Source of the DNA: a virus
Direction: 5' to 3' (one strand)
IMG/VR virus record: IMGVR_UViG_3300021471_000007
Location: 1 to 64,000 of that record
Length of the DNA stretch: 64,000 bases
Positions 21,275 through 28,928 of the stretch are shown one piece after another (within the stretch, counting starts at the first letter, position 1; each line of letters starts with the position of its first letter). Below the pieces are notes generated by a model. The model was given only the letters and a program-made list of their open reading frames with translations. It made no database searches and was not told the DNA's origin. Both the position numbers and the translations under genes were made by a program.

Positions 21275-21414
21275 CTATGGAAGCAGACATAAAAGATGAT
21301 TTGTATTGTTCAAGGTGTATGCACCATATAGGCTACAGGAACTGGAATGGATACGAATACACCTGTCCAAATTGCGGTGGTGTTTTAGATGGAGAGGAAT
21401 ATTTACAAGATTAA
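21271..21414 (+). CDS. Small zinc ribbon (47 aa)
   Basis: LYCSRCMHHIGYRNWNGYEYTCPNCGGVL holds CSRC and CPNC, a compact zinc ribbon. SD AGGTGATT precedes ATG 21271. Overlaps the next gene by 26 bases. Function unknown. Confidence 0.7.
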   Translation: MTMEADIKDDLYCSRCMHHIGYRNWNGYEYTCPNCGGVLDGEEYLQD

Positions 21415-21580
21415 AATAAAGCGAAATTCTACAAAACATAAGACAGACAATGGTGTAGAATTTGAAGTAACAAACTATCATGTTGTAACAATTGATGATG
21501 GTTATATTAAAATGTCGAAGCGTATAGATAATAAAAACGAACTAATGAAGTTTTTAAGAGATAATATATTGTTGATGTGA
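21389..21580 (+). CDS. Small hypothetical protein (63 aa)
   Basis: MERNIYKIKIKRNSTKHKTD starts a basic, strand-rich protein (EVTNYHVVTIDDGYIKMSKR). GGTGGTG lies about 7 bases before ATG 21389, inside the zinc-ribbon gene. Function unknown. Confidence 0.6.
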   Translation: MERNIYKIKIKRNSTKHKTDNGVEFEVTNYHVVTIDDGYIKMSKRIDNKNELMKFLRDNILLM

Positions 21581-21584
21581 TCAA

Positions 21585-21677
21585 ATGACTGTAGAACCAA
21601 TAGCAATAGTAATCATAGGTTGTATGATAATAGCTCTAACGTTTATAATAGCACTAATATATGGAGAGTGCTGCTGA
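21585..21677 (+). CDS. Tiny membrane protein (30 aa)
   Basis: MTVEPIAIVIIGCMIIALTF is the start of a single transmembrane helix ending in GECC. GTGAT lies 3 bases in front of ATG 21585. Such peptides can modulate membrane complexes; no specific role is evident. Confidence 0.5.
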   Translation: MTVEPIAIVIIGCMIIALTFIIALIYGECC

Positions 21678-21686
21678 GGTGGTTGT

Positions 21687-21857
21687 GTGGTAGTAGAATT
21701 AAAAGCAGAAAACATATCGAAAATTATAGTTACATTGCCTGTATCTATAGTGATTGGAAATGAACGAATAACTGGTTTCCTTAATGGAACACTTGATGCA
21801 GATGATGTGACAACTGTTATTACAAACAAAAAAGAAAAAGTAAAAATTGAGGAATGA
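21687..21857 (+). CDS. Small protein, GTG start (56 aa)
   Basis: (M)VVELKAENISKIIVTLPVS, then GFLNGTLDADDVTTVITNKKEKVKI: beta-rich, with a repeated V-T pattern. GAGGTGG 4 bases before GTG 21687. Function unknown. Confidence 0.55.
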   Translation: MVVELKAENISKIIVTLPVSIVIGNERITGFLNGTLDADDVTTVITNKKEKVKIEE

Positions 21858-21861
21858 TTGA

Positions 21862-21990
21862 ATGCAATGTCCATACTGTCATAATGAAATATCCGATGGA
21901 CTCACGGTTTGCCCATTTTGCAACAGAGACATCAATGAAAATGCGATTGCAGCTGTTAATATGATGGGATTTTTAAAAATGTTTGGATGA
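21862..21990 (+). CDS. Minimal zinc ribbon (42 aa)
   Basis: MQCPYCHNEISDGLTVCPFCNRDI has CPYC and CPFC spaced as in classic zinc ribbons, followed by a short helix. It sits in a run of at least four tiny zinc-ribbon genes. Function unknown. Confidence 0.7.
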   Translation: MQCPYCHNEISDGLTVCPFCNRDINENAIAAVNMMGFLKMFG

Positions 21991-21994
21991 TATT

Positions 21995-22210
21995 ATGAAA
22001 TGGAAAAAAAGACGAAGTAGTCTTATAGTGACAAAAATGACATGCCCTAAATGTGGACATAAAAAGGCATGGTTAAAAGGAAACAAGCTTATATGCACCG
22101 CATGTAAATATGAATATGAGTTGAAAGAAGATGATAACATACAACGATCTGAAACTATTACAGAAAATGAAAGGCAAGACAAAAACACGAATACAGATAA
22201 AGACAATTGA
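21995..22210 (+). CDS. Zinc-ribbon protein with charged tail (71 aa)
   Basis: MTCPKCGHKKAWLKGNKLICTACKYEY is a TFIIS-like ribbon (CPKC, CTAC), preceded by a basic N-terminus and followed by an acidic, disordered tail. ATG 21995 has GGATGAT in front. The next gene starts inside its tail. Confidence 0.7.
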   Translation: MKWKKRRSSLIVTKMTCPKCGHKKAWLKGNKLICTACKYEYELKEDDNIQRSETITENERQDKNTNTDKDN

Positions 22211-22460
22211 TGGGAATGTATATCGTGGAAGATGGAACTTTAATAAAGAAAAGATTTGGGTTTATGATCATTATTCGGGTACAGAAAAAACACCGGGTAA
22301 GCTCAAATTTAAAATAGAATTTGAATTGCCAACAAATGACATTGTTGAAATAGATTATATTAAAAAACGCATAGTATGTCCACGGTGTTATTATATAAAT
22401 GAATATAAGACAAAAAGACCAAAATATTGTAAGAATTGTGGATATGTACTGGTTGTTTAA
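22131..22460 (+). CDS. Beta-barrel plus zinc-ribbon protein (109 aa)
   Basis: Residues about 14-60 (KTKTRIQIKTIDGNVYRGRWNFNKEKIWVYDH) look like an Sm or SH3-type small barrel, and the end holds CPRCYYINEYKTKRPKYCKNC, a zinc ribbon. Together this suggests a nucleic-acid-binding protein. The start is uncertain: ATG 22131 and ATG 22167 are both without a clear SD, and the gene overlaps the previous one. Confidence 0.6.
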   Translation: MITYNDLKLLQKMKGKTKTRIQIKTIDGNVYRGRWNFNKEKIWVYDHYSGTEKTPGKLKFKIEFELPTNDIVEIDYIKKRIVCPRCYYINEYKTKRPKYCKNCGYVLVV

Positions 22461-22484
22461 TAATAAAATAAAAGAGGTGAGAAA

Positions 22485-22793
22485 ATGAAAGGTATTGCAA
22501 GAAACTTTAGTCCAAATAACAAAGGCATTAAAATTGAAGTAGATGGAAAAGAAGAGTGGTTTACAGTAAAAGATACAGTATACGAAAACTTTGTGCAGGG
22601 CAAAATAAACAAAGGAGACACCATATTGTTCTCTCTTGTTGATGATAAAGTCTCTTATATAAAGACTCTTAAAGCAGGTGAAAGTACAGACAGTAAAGAA
22701 GAACCAAAAGCTCAAAGTGGCAATGAATTAATGGAAGCGATTGACAAATTAGATAAAAAAATAGACACTATAATAAACATGCTGGGGGCATAA
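22485..22793 (+). CDS. OB-fold-like small protein, possible ssDNA binder (102 aa)
   Basis: GIKIEVDGKEEWFTVKDTVYENFVQGKINKGDTILFSLVDDKVSYIKTL has the pattern of the small OB-fold proteins found beside phage replication genes (WF.V...V...V...KGD.V.F...). It is followed by a linker and a C-terminal helix (ELMEAIDKLDKKIDTIINML) for oligomerisation. GAGGTGAG before ATG 22485. Next to a nuclease and the AAA+ ATPase, so a role in replication or recombination fits. Confidence 0.6.
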   Translation: MKGIARNFSPNNKGIKIEVDGKEEWFTVKDTVYENFVQGKINKGDTILFSLVDDKVSYIKTLKAGESTDSKEEPKAQSGNELMEAIDKLDKKIDTIINMLGA

Positions 22794-22795
22794 AT

Positions 22796-23104
22796 ATGTC
22801 CTCACGCTCTACTTGGAAAAGACATGAAAGAATTACAGCTAAATTATTCAATACTGAAAGGAATCCACTATCAGGATCCGCTGGTAAACATACATCTAGT
22901 GATACACTACATCCTGATTTTTATATAGAATGTAAATATAAAAGTTCAGGGTTTACTTTAATAAAAAATTACTTTATGGATGTTGTTGAAAAAGCAAAAA
23001 AAGAAAATAAAATACCAATATTGTCTTTGAAAGAGGGTAAAAAGAAGGGGTTTTATTTAGTTATACGAGCACAAGATTTAAAAAAAATATGTAAACATGT
23101 GTGA
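22796..23104 (+). CDS. PD-(D/E)XK nuclease, Holliday-junction-resolvase-like (102 aa)
   Basis: ERITAKLFNTERNPLSGSAG, HPDFYIECKYKSS and VVEKAKKENKIPILSLKEG give E...D..E-x-K in order, the active site of small archaeal and viral endonucleases of the Hjc-like superfamily. It may resolve replication or recombination junctions or process branched DNA before packaging. Starts 2 bases after the OB-like gene's stop. Confidence 0.75.
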   Translation: MSSRSTWKRHERITAKLFNTERNPLSGSAGKHTSSDTLHPDFYIECKYKSSGFTLIKNYFMDVVEKAKKENKIPILSLKEGKKKGFYLVIRAQDLKKICKHV

Positions 23105-23109
23105 TGACA

Positions 23110-23259
23110 ATGGAAGAATCATTTAGTAGTTATGAAAAGAAATGTAAATATCATAAGCAGTCCGCAAAAACTAAGAAATGTTATTGTTCATATAATGAGA
23201 AATCATATACGTGTAACAAATCAAATTGTCCGTTTTATAATGGTAGGCGAAGGAGATAA
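23110..23259 (+). CDS. Small Cys-rich protein (49 aa)
   Basis: KKCKYHKQSAKTKKCYCSYNEKSYTCNKSNC has five to six Cys and a His, suitable for one or two zinc sites. A basic end (GRRRR) follows. ATG 23110 has GTGAT 4 bases in front; ATG 23104 is an alternative. It sits directly before the AAA+ ATPase. Confidence 0.6.
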   Translation: MEESFSSYEKKCKYHKQSAKTKKCYCSYNEKSYTCNKSNCPFYNGRRRR

Positions 23260-23261
23260 TT

Positions 23262-24983
23262 ATGGATGAAAGGGAATTTAAATTATTGGCTGAAATGTCA
23301 GACGAAGAAGAAAAGGCAGCATTACAATTGATAAACGATTTAGGTACAGCTACGAAAGAACAAATTGCAAAGTATGTGTCTCCTGCACACTTCTCTGATT
23401 TTTTAATAAAATACAAGGATTTGATAGGAAACATAAGGGGCGATGAATGGTTTTTGAATGCGGATGGAAAAAACTTTGTGTCTTATATAAATAATATCGA
23501 TAACGAGGTATTGAGAGACTATTCTGAATATGATGACGAAGCTGAAAAACATTTGGAAGACGATCCGCTTGTGTTCTTTTTACAAGTAATGAACAAAATG
23601 TTTAAGGGAAGCGATAAACAAAAGATATTACAATTTGCATCAGCACTGTCTGCTCCACTTGGGACTAGACCATTAAACGATTGGGGAGTAGGAAGATCTG
23701 GTGTAGGAAAATCAGCAATAAAAAGAAGAACATTAACTTGCATACCAAATAACATGTGGATAAAGTTTAATTCGATGTCTGACAAAAGAATCTTTTATAC
23801 TGTATTAAAAAACGGTTCTGATTATTATAAAGGCAAGACGCTGTTCTTTGATGAGGTTGACATTGGAACAGAACAACTTACATTATTAAGAGCATTGACA
23901 GATCCAGACATGAGTGAAAAATATATTGTACACCAAACCCTTGATATGCAAAGCAAAGAAAAAATATTGGATCTAAAGATAGAAAAACCAATAACAGTGT
24001 GGTTTACAAGTGTAGAAGCTGTTAAAGATGATCAATTAAAGAACAGGTTCTTATTATCAAATCCGCAGGAAGATGAAAGTATAGACAGGATGGTTTTTGA
24101 ACATCAAATGTATTATGAACAGAGAGGAATTGATCCAGATAAGGTAAATGCTCCTGAAGCAGATATTGTTAGGAGAATGGTAATTAAGATTGTTGAAAAT
24201 ACAAAGAATTTATTAACTCTGCATCCTTATGATGTTGAATGGGTAAAAATAACAAATCGTAGATTACTCCCATTCTTTATGACGTTGGTTGGTATAATTA
24301 CTAGGATATATTATAAAAAAAGGAAGATATTAAAAAACAAATACATAGTATCGACAATTGACGATTTAAAAATAGCGGCTGCAATATGGGAGGAAATTGC
24401 AGGAACAACAGTATACCAAGTCAGCGAAGCAGCACTAAAACTACTTCCACATATTCCAGATGAGCCTGAAAATGCAATAACAAGATCAGAATTAATGAGC
24501 AAATTAAAAGGACTCGGAAGATATGCAATAAGATACAGAACTGACAACCTCGCTGATGCTGGTTTGATCAATTCAAAAAAGATAAAAAACACGTGGGTAT
24601 ATTGGAAGACAGATGAAGGAAAAGCTATCAATAGTGACAATTCATTGAAACATAGTGTTAATGAAGAGAATGTGAAAGCAATAATAGGTAATCTTTCAGA
24701 TGAGCCAATAGACAAAATGATAGAATACATAAAAAGAAGCAATACTAAGCTGTTAGATTTGTTATCCAAGCCCTTAGAAGAGAGATACGACCATAATCAT
24801 AGAATTAACATGAGTGCTATAGATAAAATTGTAAATGATGTACGTATAAAGACAGTTGATGAATATTCATCTTATTGTGATGGCCATCATGGATATGGGA
24901 TAATAAAATATGAAGTAACAGATAAAAATGGTAATATAATGAGATATTGTAGAAAATGTGGTGAGAAATTTGAAAACGCATAA
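23262..24983 (+). CDS. AAA+ ATPase, candidate MCM-like replicative helicase (573 aa)
   Basis: Walker A GRSGVGKS (144-151), Walker B LFFDEVD (194-200), and an Arg in LKNRFLLSNPQED like the MCM arginine-finger region. N-terminal winged helix (INDLGTATKEQIAKYV); C-terminal winged helix around SELMSKLKGLGRYAIRYRTDNLADAGLI, and a terminal zinc knuckle (CRKCGEKFENA) with another Cys and His upstream (YCDGHHG). With the AEP primase at 14054 it would form the replication core. MCM kinship is inferred; AAA+ is firm. Confidence 0.8.
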   Translation: MDEREFKLLAEMSDEEEKAALQLINDLGTATKEQIAKYVSPAHFSDFLIKYKDLIGNIRGDEWFLNADGKNFVSYINNIDNEVLRDYSEYDDEAEKHLEDDPLVFFLQVMNKMFKGSDKQKILQFASALSAPLGTRPLNDWGVGRSGVGKSAIKRRTLTCIPNNMWIKFNSMSDKRIFYTVLKNGSDYYKGKTLFFDEVDIGTEQLTLLRALTDPDMSEKYIVHQTLDMQSKEKILDLKIEKPITVWFTSVEAVKDDQLKNRFLLSNPQEDESIDRMVFEHQMYYEQRGIDPDKVNAPEADIVRRMVIKIVENTKNLLTLHPYDVEWVKITNRRLLPFFMTLVGIITRIYYKKRKILKNKYIVSTIDDLKIAAAIWEEIAGTTVYQVSEAALKLLPHIPDEPENAITRSELMSKLKGLGRYAIRYRTDNLADAGLINSKKIKNTWVYWKTDEGKAINSDNSLKHSVNEENVKAIIGNLSDEPIDKMIEYIKRSNTKLLDLLSKPLEERYDHNHRINMSAIDKIVNDVRIKTVDEYSSYCDGHHGYGIIKYEVTDKNGNIMRYCRKCGEKFENA

Positions 24984-25761
24984 AATATATATTGGAGATT
25001 CAAGAAAAGTATTAACAAAGTTTGATTCAAACAGTATCAACTTTGTTGTAACATCACCACCATATTTTGTTGGTAAGCAATATGGTGAATCATATGAAGA
25101 TGCAGGAGAATATATAGATTATATTAAAATGTTAACTGTCGTGTTCAAAGAGTGCTATCGCGTATTAACTGAACATTCGTTTATATGTGTTAACATTGGT
25201 AGAAATACCGGAGTGAACACGGTTGCACACATATCACATATATTGGAAAACATAGGCTTTAAATATGTGCATAATATACAATGGAAAAAACCTTATGGAG
25301 CAGGTATTGTAACATTCTTCCACAAATATCCATATGCGAGATATTATATGCCTGTTCTTGTAACCGAAGACATATTAGTATATTCAAAGGGTGAAATTAA
25401 TGGATACAGGGGAGAAAGAAAAACAATAGTACCAGACGACATTGTAAATAAATATGATACAAACGTTTGGGAAATAAATCCAAAAACCAATTCAAAACAT
25501 CCAGCACCATTTCCTTTGCAGCTTCCGTTAAATTGTATTTATTTATATACCAATAAGGATGATATTGTACTAGATCCATTTCTGGGAAGTGGTACAACAA
25601 TTAAAGCCGCATCAATAGCAGGGAGGAACTCGATTGGAATAGAAATAAACAAAGATTACATTCCAATGATAAAGAGCTATATTGGATACGGCCAACAAAA
25701 AATTGGAGAACAAGTAAAATATGAAATAATAGAGGGTGATATAGATGGAGAGAGAGCGTGA
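24970..25761 (+). CDS. DNA N4/N6-methyltransferase, beta class (263 aa)
   Basis: TSPPYFVGKQYGESYED (motif IV) near the start and VLDPFLGSGTTIKAASIAGRNSIGIEI (motif I) near the end: the permuted order of beta-class amino-methyltransferases. T-S-P-P-Y fits N4-cytosine or N6-adenine. No restriction endonuclease is adjacent, so it is an orphan, probably protecting viral DNA. The start lies inside the ATPase gene: TTG 24970 with GGTGAG 4 bases upstream is preferred; GTG 24958 or 24961 are alternatives. Confidence 0.85.
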   Translation: MKTHKIYIGDSRKVLTKFDSNSINFVVTSPPYFVGKQYGESYEDAGEYIDYIKMLTVVFKECYRVLTEHSFICVNIGRNTGVNTVAHISHILENIGFKYVHNIQWKKPYGAGIVTFFHKYPYARYYMPVLVTEDILVYSKGEINGYRGERKTIVPDDIVNKYDTNVWEINPKTNSKHPAPFPLQLPLNCIYLYTNKDDIVLDPFLGSGTTIKAASIAGRNSIGIEINKDYIPMIKSYIGYGQQKIGEQVKYEIIEGDIDGERA

Positions 25762-25975
25762 TGAAGAGATTCTCAATTTCATAAAAAAGAAAGGAAAAAC
25801 ATGTGTGAGAGAAATATCTGATGCACTAAACATACCAACAACGATAGTATCTATTAGATTAAGATCATTAAACAAATGGGGCAATGTTGGATTTGAAACC
25901 AACCCAGATCCACATAAAGGAGATATAATGTCGCGTGCATACAAATGGTGGTATATTAAAGAGGTGAATAAATGA
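25745..25975 (+). CDS. Winged-helix DNA-binding protein (76 aa)
   Basis: ILNFIKKKGKTCVREISDALNIPTTIVSIRLRSLNKWGNVGFE is a winged helix like those of archaeal MarR-type regulators. GGGTGAT before ATG 25745; overlaps the methyltransferase end by 17 bases and the nuclease start by 4. Probably a regulator or DNA-clamping accessory. Confidence 0.7.
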   Translation: MERERDEEILNFIKKKGKTCVREISDALNIPTTIVSIRLRSLNKWGNVGFETNPDPHKGDIMSRAYKWWYIKEVNK

Positions 25976-26664
25976 AATTTTCAAATATAGTAAACGATTT
26001 CGTTAATACGACAAAAGAAGAACGAAAACCGAACACAATATTCTGTTCAGAGCTAGGTATGTGTATGCGGAGAATATTTTTTAATATAAAAGAACCTGTC
26101 GAGTTTCCTCCAGAAACATTGAAAGTATTCTTATTAGGAAACATGATGCATGATAAGATGAGTGAAATATTGTCCCTTAGTGACAAAATAGAAGAAGTAC
26201 AAAGCGAGATACCAGCAACAATTTATGTGCCTGGCATAGGCTTAAGATTATCTGGAAGATGTGATGATATTATAACAGTCGATGGTAAAAAATATATAGT
26301 AGAAAAAAAATCATGTTCGTCTTTATCATATTATAGAGAACAAAACAAACCGTCAGAACATCATAAACTTCAGATTATGGCATACATGGCAGCATTTGGA
26401 ATACACCAGGGGTTTTTGTTATATATGAATAAAAAGAATTTTGATACAGAAAGTTTTGAAATTGAGTTTGATCAAAAAACATTCGACAAAGAACTTGATA
26501 GAGTCAAAGACATAATGGTTTTTGTTAATAATAACATAATACCTAAAGCAGAGGCGAAATTCAATAAGGAATTAAAGTGGCAATGCCAGTTTTGTCCATA
26601 TAAAGAGAGATGTGATAAAATTGGTGTGGAAGAAAGGAACTATATGGAAGAACAAAGCGATTGA
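25972..26664 (+). CDS. Cas4-like RecB-family nuclease with Fe-S cysteines (230 aa)
   Basis: Four cysteines sit where Cas4 binds a 4Fe-4S cluster: Cys31 (CMRR) and Cys205, 208, 214 (CQFCPYKERC). The nuclease core has His60 (GNMMHD), Asp98/99 (SGRCDDI), E111-K-K113 (YIVEKKS) and Q134..Y138 (LQIMAYM). Such viral Cas4-like exonucleases act in DNA end processing or recombination. No other cas gene is present. All active-site residues are intact. Confidence 0.85.
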   Translation: MKFSNIVNDFVNTTKEERKPNTIFCSELGMCMRRIFFNIKEPVEFPPETLKVFLLGNMMHDKMSEILSLSDKIEEVQSEIPATIYVPGIGLRLSGRCDDIITVDGKKYIVEKKSCSSLSYYREQNKPSEHHKLQIMAYMAAFGIHQGFLLYMNKKNFDTESFEIEFDQKTFDKELDRVKDIMVFVNNNIIPKAEAKFNKELKWQCQFCPYKERCDKIGVEERNYMEEQSD

Positions 26665-26677
26665 TTTATATATCAAT
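26655..26677 (+). promoter_or_regulatory. AGCGAT-type promoter with operator over TATA
   Basis: AAGCGATTGATTTATATATC. The inverted repeat ATTGAT-TTATAT-ATCAAT (26660-26677) wraps the TATA box, so binding there would block initiation. The start is expected near 26696, 8 bases before ATG 26704, a nearly leaderless transcript. Confidence 0.65.
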
Positions 26678-26703
26678 TACTATAATATATATATGCGAGT
26701 TAA

Positions 26704-26973
26704 ATGAAATCTAATAAAAAGCTTGGTGAGATTTGCATGGAAATATATAGGGAAATGTATAAACAAGCAGATCCACCAGCGGATTTTGACAAATTAATTA
26801 AAAGCGGTGAAACCAAAAATAGACAATGGTTTATGAACTATTATTTACCAATGGAAAAACAAGAAGAGATTACAGCAAATATATGCAAAAAACACAAGCT
26901 TACTAAACAGGAAATAATGCGTGTATATTATACCGTATTCCTGGGTGCTTCACCGACTTCAGTTAAGGGGTAA
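26704..26973 (+). CDS. Hypothetical protein (89 aa)
   Basis: MKSNKKLGEICMEIYREMYKQADPPADFDKLI... with QWFMNYYLPMEKQEEI and a C-terminal helix-turn-helix-like NICKKHKLTKQEIMRVYYTVFLG. The opening E-I-x-M-E-I-Y-R-E-M-Y resembles short phage proteins of unknown role. First gene behind its own promoter, with no SD. Confidence 0.65.
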   Translation: MKSNKKLGEICMEIYREMYKQADPPADFDKLIKSGETKNRQWFMNYYLPMEKQEEITANICKKHKLTKQEIMRVYYTVFLGASPTSVKG

Positions 26974-26977
26974 TTAT

Positions 26978-27241
26978 ATGTTAGATAACCTTATTAATAT
27001 ACTCATCGGTATGTTTGGTATAATATTGATGAATGGATCTGCACTACCACAAATCTATAAAACATTTAAAACCAAGAGTGTGGGCGACTTAACTTTAGCA
27101 AGAGAGGCCATGTTATTAATTGGAGTACTTTTTTATTGGACTTATGGCTTTCTACGCAAAGACATAGTAATACTCGTATCAAATACATGGGCTGCTATTA
27201 TGTTCATTACAATGATAATAATGTATTTGAAATATAAGTGA
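26978..27241 (+). CDS. SemiSWEET-like PQ-loop membrane protein (87 aa)
   Basis: Three transmembrane helices and the PQ-loop GSALPQIYKTFKTKSVGDLT (Pro24-Gln25) at the end of helix 1 match SemiSWEET sugar transporters, which are 85-95 residues and work as dimers. Length and topology are complete, so it may be functional. GGGGTAATT lies before ATG 26978. A sugar transporter next to glycosyltransferases could supply or export sugars for surface glycan changes; that link is inference. Confidence 0.8.
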   Translation: MLDNLINILIGMFGIILMNGSALPQIYKTFKTKSVGDLTLAREAMLLIGVLFYWTYGFLRKDIVILVSNTWAAIMFITMIIMYLKYK

Positions 27242-27246
27242 TATGC

Positions 27247-27456
27247 ATGGTTTATGTGTTATCAGAAAAACAAAAAAAGGAGTTAATAAAGCTTATAGGC
27301 GAATGTGAAGATTGTGGTTCAAAAGAGAATTTACAATTACATAGAATAAATAGAGGATATCAAGGAGGTAAATACACATTAAGAAATGTTAAAGTATTAT
27401 GTGCTCGTTGCCATAGACTTTATCATTATAATGAATCTGGTATAAGAAATAAATGA
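27247..27456 (+). CDS. HNH endonuclease-like protein (69 aa)
   Basis: CEDCGSKENLQLHRINRGYQGGKYTLRNVKVLCARCHRLYHY: two CxxC zinc pairs around LHRINRG and N.....C..CH, the compact HNH (beta-beta-alpha metal) fold. HNH proteins in tailed viruses assist packaging cleavage or act as homing nucleases. ATG 27247 is preferred; GTG 27238 overlapping the previous stop is possible. Confidence 0.8.
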   Translation: MVYVLSEKQKKELIKLIGECEDCGSKENLQLHRINRGYQGGKYTLRNVKVLCARCHRLYHYNESGIRNK

Positions 27457-27465
27457 GGTAATAAA

Positions 27466-27699
27466 ATGACAGAACTGTGCTCAAATTGCAAATACAATAA
27501 AAAATGTCCATTTACAATGACTAGAATTACAATGACAAAAGAAGGTATCGAATTCATAAAAGATACAGTAGGATTAAATGAAAATGATCTAAGTAGGATG
27601 GTAGCAGAAGAATTCGATAAAAATAAATTATCATTTATACATAAGCATTTTGTTCCGTTGTTTAAAAAAGTCATGTGTAAAGGAGGTAATGCAAAATGA
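27466..27699 (+). CDS. Small Cys-motif protein (77 aa)
   Basis: MTELCSNCKYNKKCPFTMTR has CxxC plus a third Cys at the N-terminus, with a late Cys (KKVMCKGG), perhaps a metal site; the rest is helical. GAGGTAATAAA in front of ATG 27466. Overlaps the glycosyltransferase start (ATGA). Confidence 0.65.
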   Translation: MTELCSNCKYNKKCPFTMTRITMTKEGIEFIKDTVGLNENDLSRMVAEEFDKNKLSFIHKHFVPLFKKVMCKGGNAK

Positions 27700-28307
27700 A
27701 GATAATGTTGGCAATGCCAATTGGTGAAAGCAAATTAGAAGAACAGACATATGATGGATATGGTCTGGATAAGATTGAAAAAAACATATTATCTATTAAG
27801 GGATTGGATCCAAAAGACGTTTATATATTTTCCGATAGACCAATTAGAACACGATTTAATAATCAAATCATAAATCAGGAATATTTAAAAAAACTCAATA
27901 CGCCATTTATGGTAAAATGTGACAATCCAATATTAATGAATATTACTCTCGCAAGAGAAGCGGCACGAGAATTCTTTTTGAAATCTGATTATGATGCAAT
28001 ATTATTTTTGGATTCTGATATTGAAGTACAGCCGGATATCTTAATAAAATTGAAAGCTGCTGTTGAAGATGATGCCGGAACTTTAATAGCATCCAATTTA
28101 TATCCACCAGATTATTCAACCAAGCAATTAGGATGCTCCTTAATACTAAGAGAAGCTCTAGAATATATTAATTTCGTGGCATATTCAAAAGACACAAATA
28201 CTGTAGGGGAGGATTGGCATTTTATACGAATGGCAGAATTATTGGGAATACCAATTAGATTGGAACGTTTCTCTGATGTAAAACACCACAGCTGGGCATA
28301 CAAATAG
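27696..28307 (+). CDS. GT-A family glycosyltransferase (203 aa)
   Basis: KIMLAMPIGESKLEEQ, ITLAREAAREFFLKSDYDAILFLDSDIEVQPDILIKL (D-S-D metal motif at about 109-111), then GCSLILREALEYI and GEDWHFIRMAELLGIPIRLERFSDVKHHS. This is a complete short GT-A (GT2-like) domain without membrane segments. Likely modifies a viral protein or host glycan; acceptor unknown. SD AAAGGAGGTAATGC. Confidence 0.8.
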   Translation: MKIMLAMPIGESKLEEQTYDGYGLDKIEKNILSIKGLDPKDVYIFSDRPIRTRFNNQIINQEYLKKLNTPFMVKCDNPILMNITLAREAAREFFLKSDYDAILFLDSDIEVQPDILIKLKAAVEDDAGTLIASNLYPPDYSTKQLGCSLILREALEYINFVAYSKDTNTVGEDWHFIRMAELLGIPIRLERFSDVKHHSWAYK

Positions 28308-28315
28308 GAGATTTT

Positions 28316-28579
28316 ATGGAAGAATGTGAAATATGCAATCTATACGATAATGCAAAAATAATATGGGAAGATGATATCTGTTGGATTGGTTTAATAGAAG
28401 AAAGCGAATATCCAATTGTAGCACTTACACATCATTATGAAGATTGCACAACAGAAGAATGGAATCACATTTGGTATCTAGTTAATCTGTTTTTTAAAAA
28501 AGATAACAGAATAATATCGTATTCTGGACACGGCTATAAACACTGGTTTATAAATATAATAATAGAAGAAGAATATTAA
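28316..28579 (+). CDS. Small HIT-like protein (87 aa)
   Basis: CEICNLYDNAKIIWEDDICWIGLIEESEYPIVALTHHYEDCTTEEW resembles the first half of HIT-family nucleotide hydrolases (C..C....I...D....... P......H). The catalytic H-x-H-x-H is not clearly present; SGHGYKHWFINIII at the end may be a remnant. An altered or inactive HIT relative is possible, low certainty. Its stop shares TTAA with the convergent gene. Confidence 0.45.
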   Translation: MEECEICNLYDNAKIIWEDDICWIGLIEESEYPIVALTHHYEDCTTEEWNHIWYLVNLFFKKDNRIISYSGHGYKHWFINIIIEEEY

Positions 28580-28896
28580 GGGCAATATCTTGATATGCAT
28601 AATGCACTTTTTTCTTCAGTATAATAACAAAACTTGCCGTCTTTCATATCCACTTCTCTGTTTTCTCCATAAACCGCATCTACAACATCACACATATTAA
28701 CCGTTGTTGTCGTTGTTGCTGTAGTTGTTATAGAATTCACGCGTGTTTTTATTTTTTGTTGTAATTTAAGGCGTCTTTCTTCCCCTAAAGTTCTTGTTTC
28801 TTCCATGAAAGAATTGTATCTCTCTATAGATAAATATGCTAGAAAGCCAGCTATTAACAAAAATATTATTAATGTTGCTGCCCATCGTAATTTCAT
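28576..28896 (-). CDS. Single-pass membrane protein (106 aa)
   Basis: N-terminal MKLRWAATLIIFLLIAGFLAYLSIER is a signal anchor, then a basic helix, a Thr-rich linker (ITTTATTTTTVN) and a C-terminal Cys-containing domain (four Cys: CDVV, CYY, CISRYC) that should lie outside and may form disulfides. Last gene of the minus-strand operon, after the holin-like and metallophosphoesterase genes, so it may belong to the lysis cassette, perhaps spanin-like or an exported inhibitor. Confidence 0.65.
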   Translation of the reverse strand: MKLRWAATLIIFLLIAGFLAYLSIERYNSFMEETRTLGEERRLKLQQKIKTRVNSITTTATTTTTVNMCDVVDAVYGENREVDMKDGKFCYYTEEKSALCISRYCP

Positions 28897-28928
28897 TTCA
28901 TCATCCTCCTATAAATTTATGTTTACAA

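Noticed and set aside
24970-25761. Restriction-modification system
   Set aside because: No restriction endonuclease is adjacent; the next genes are a small winged helix and a Cas4-like nuclease.
25972-26664. CRISPR adaptation locus because of the Cas4-like gene
   Set aside because: No cas1, cas2 or array is nearby; stand-alone Cas4-like nucleases are common in archaeal viruses.
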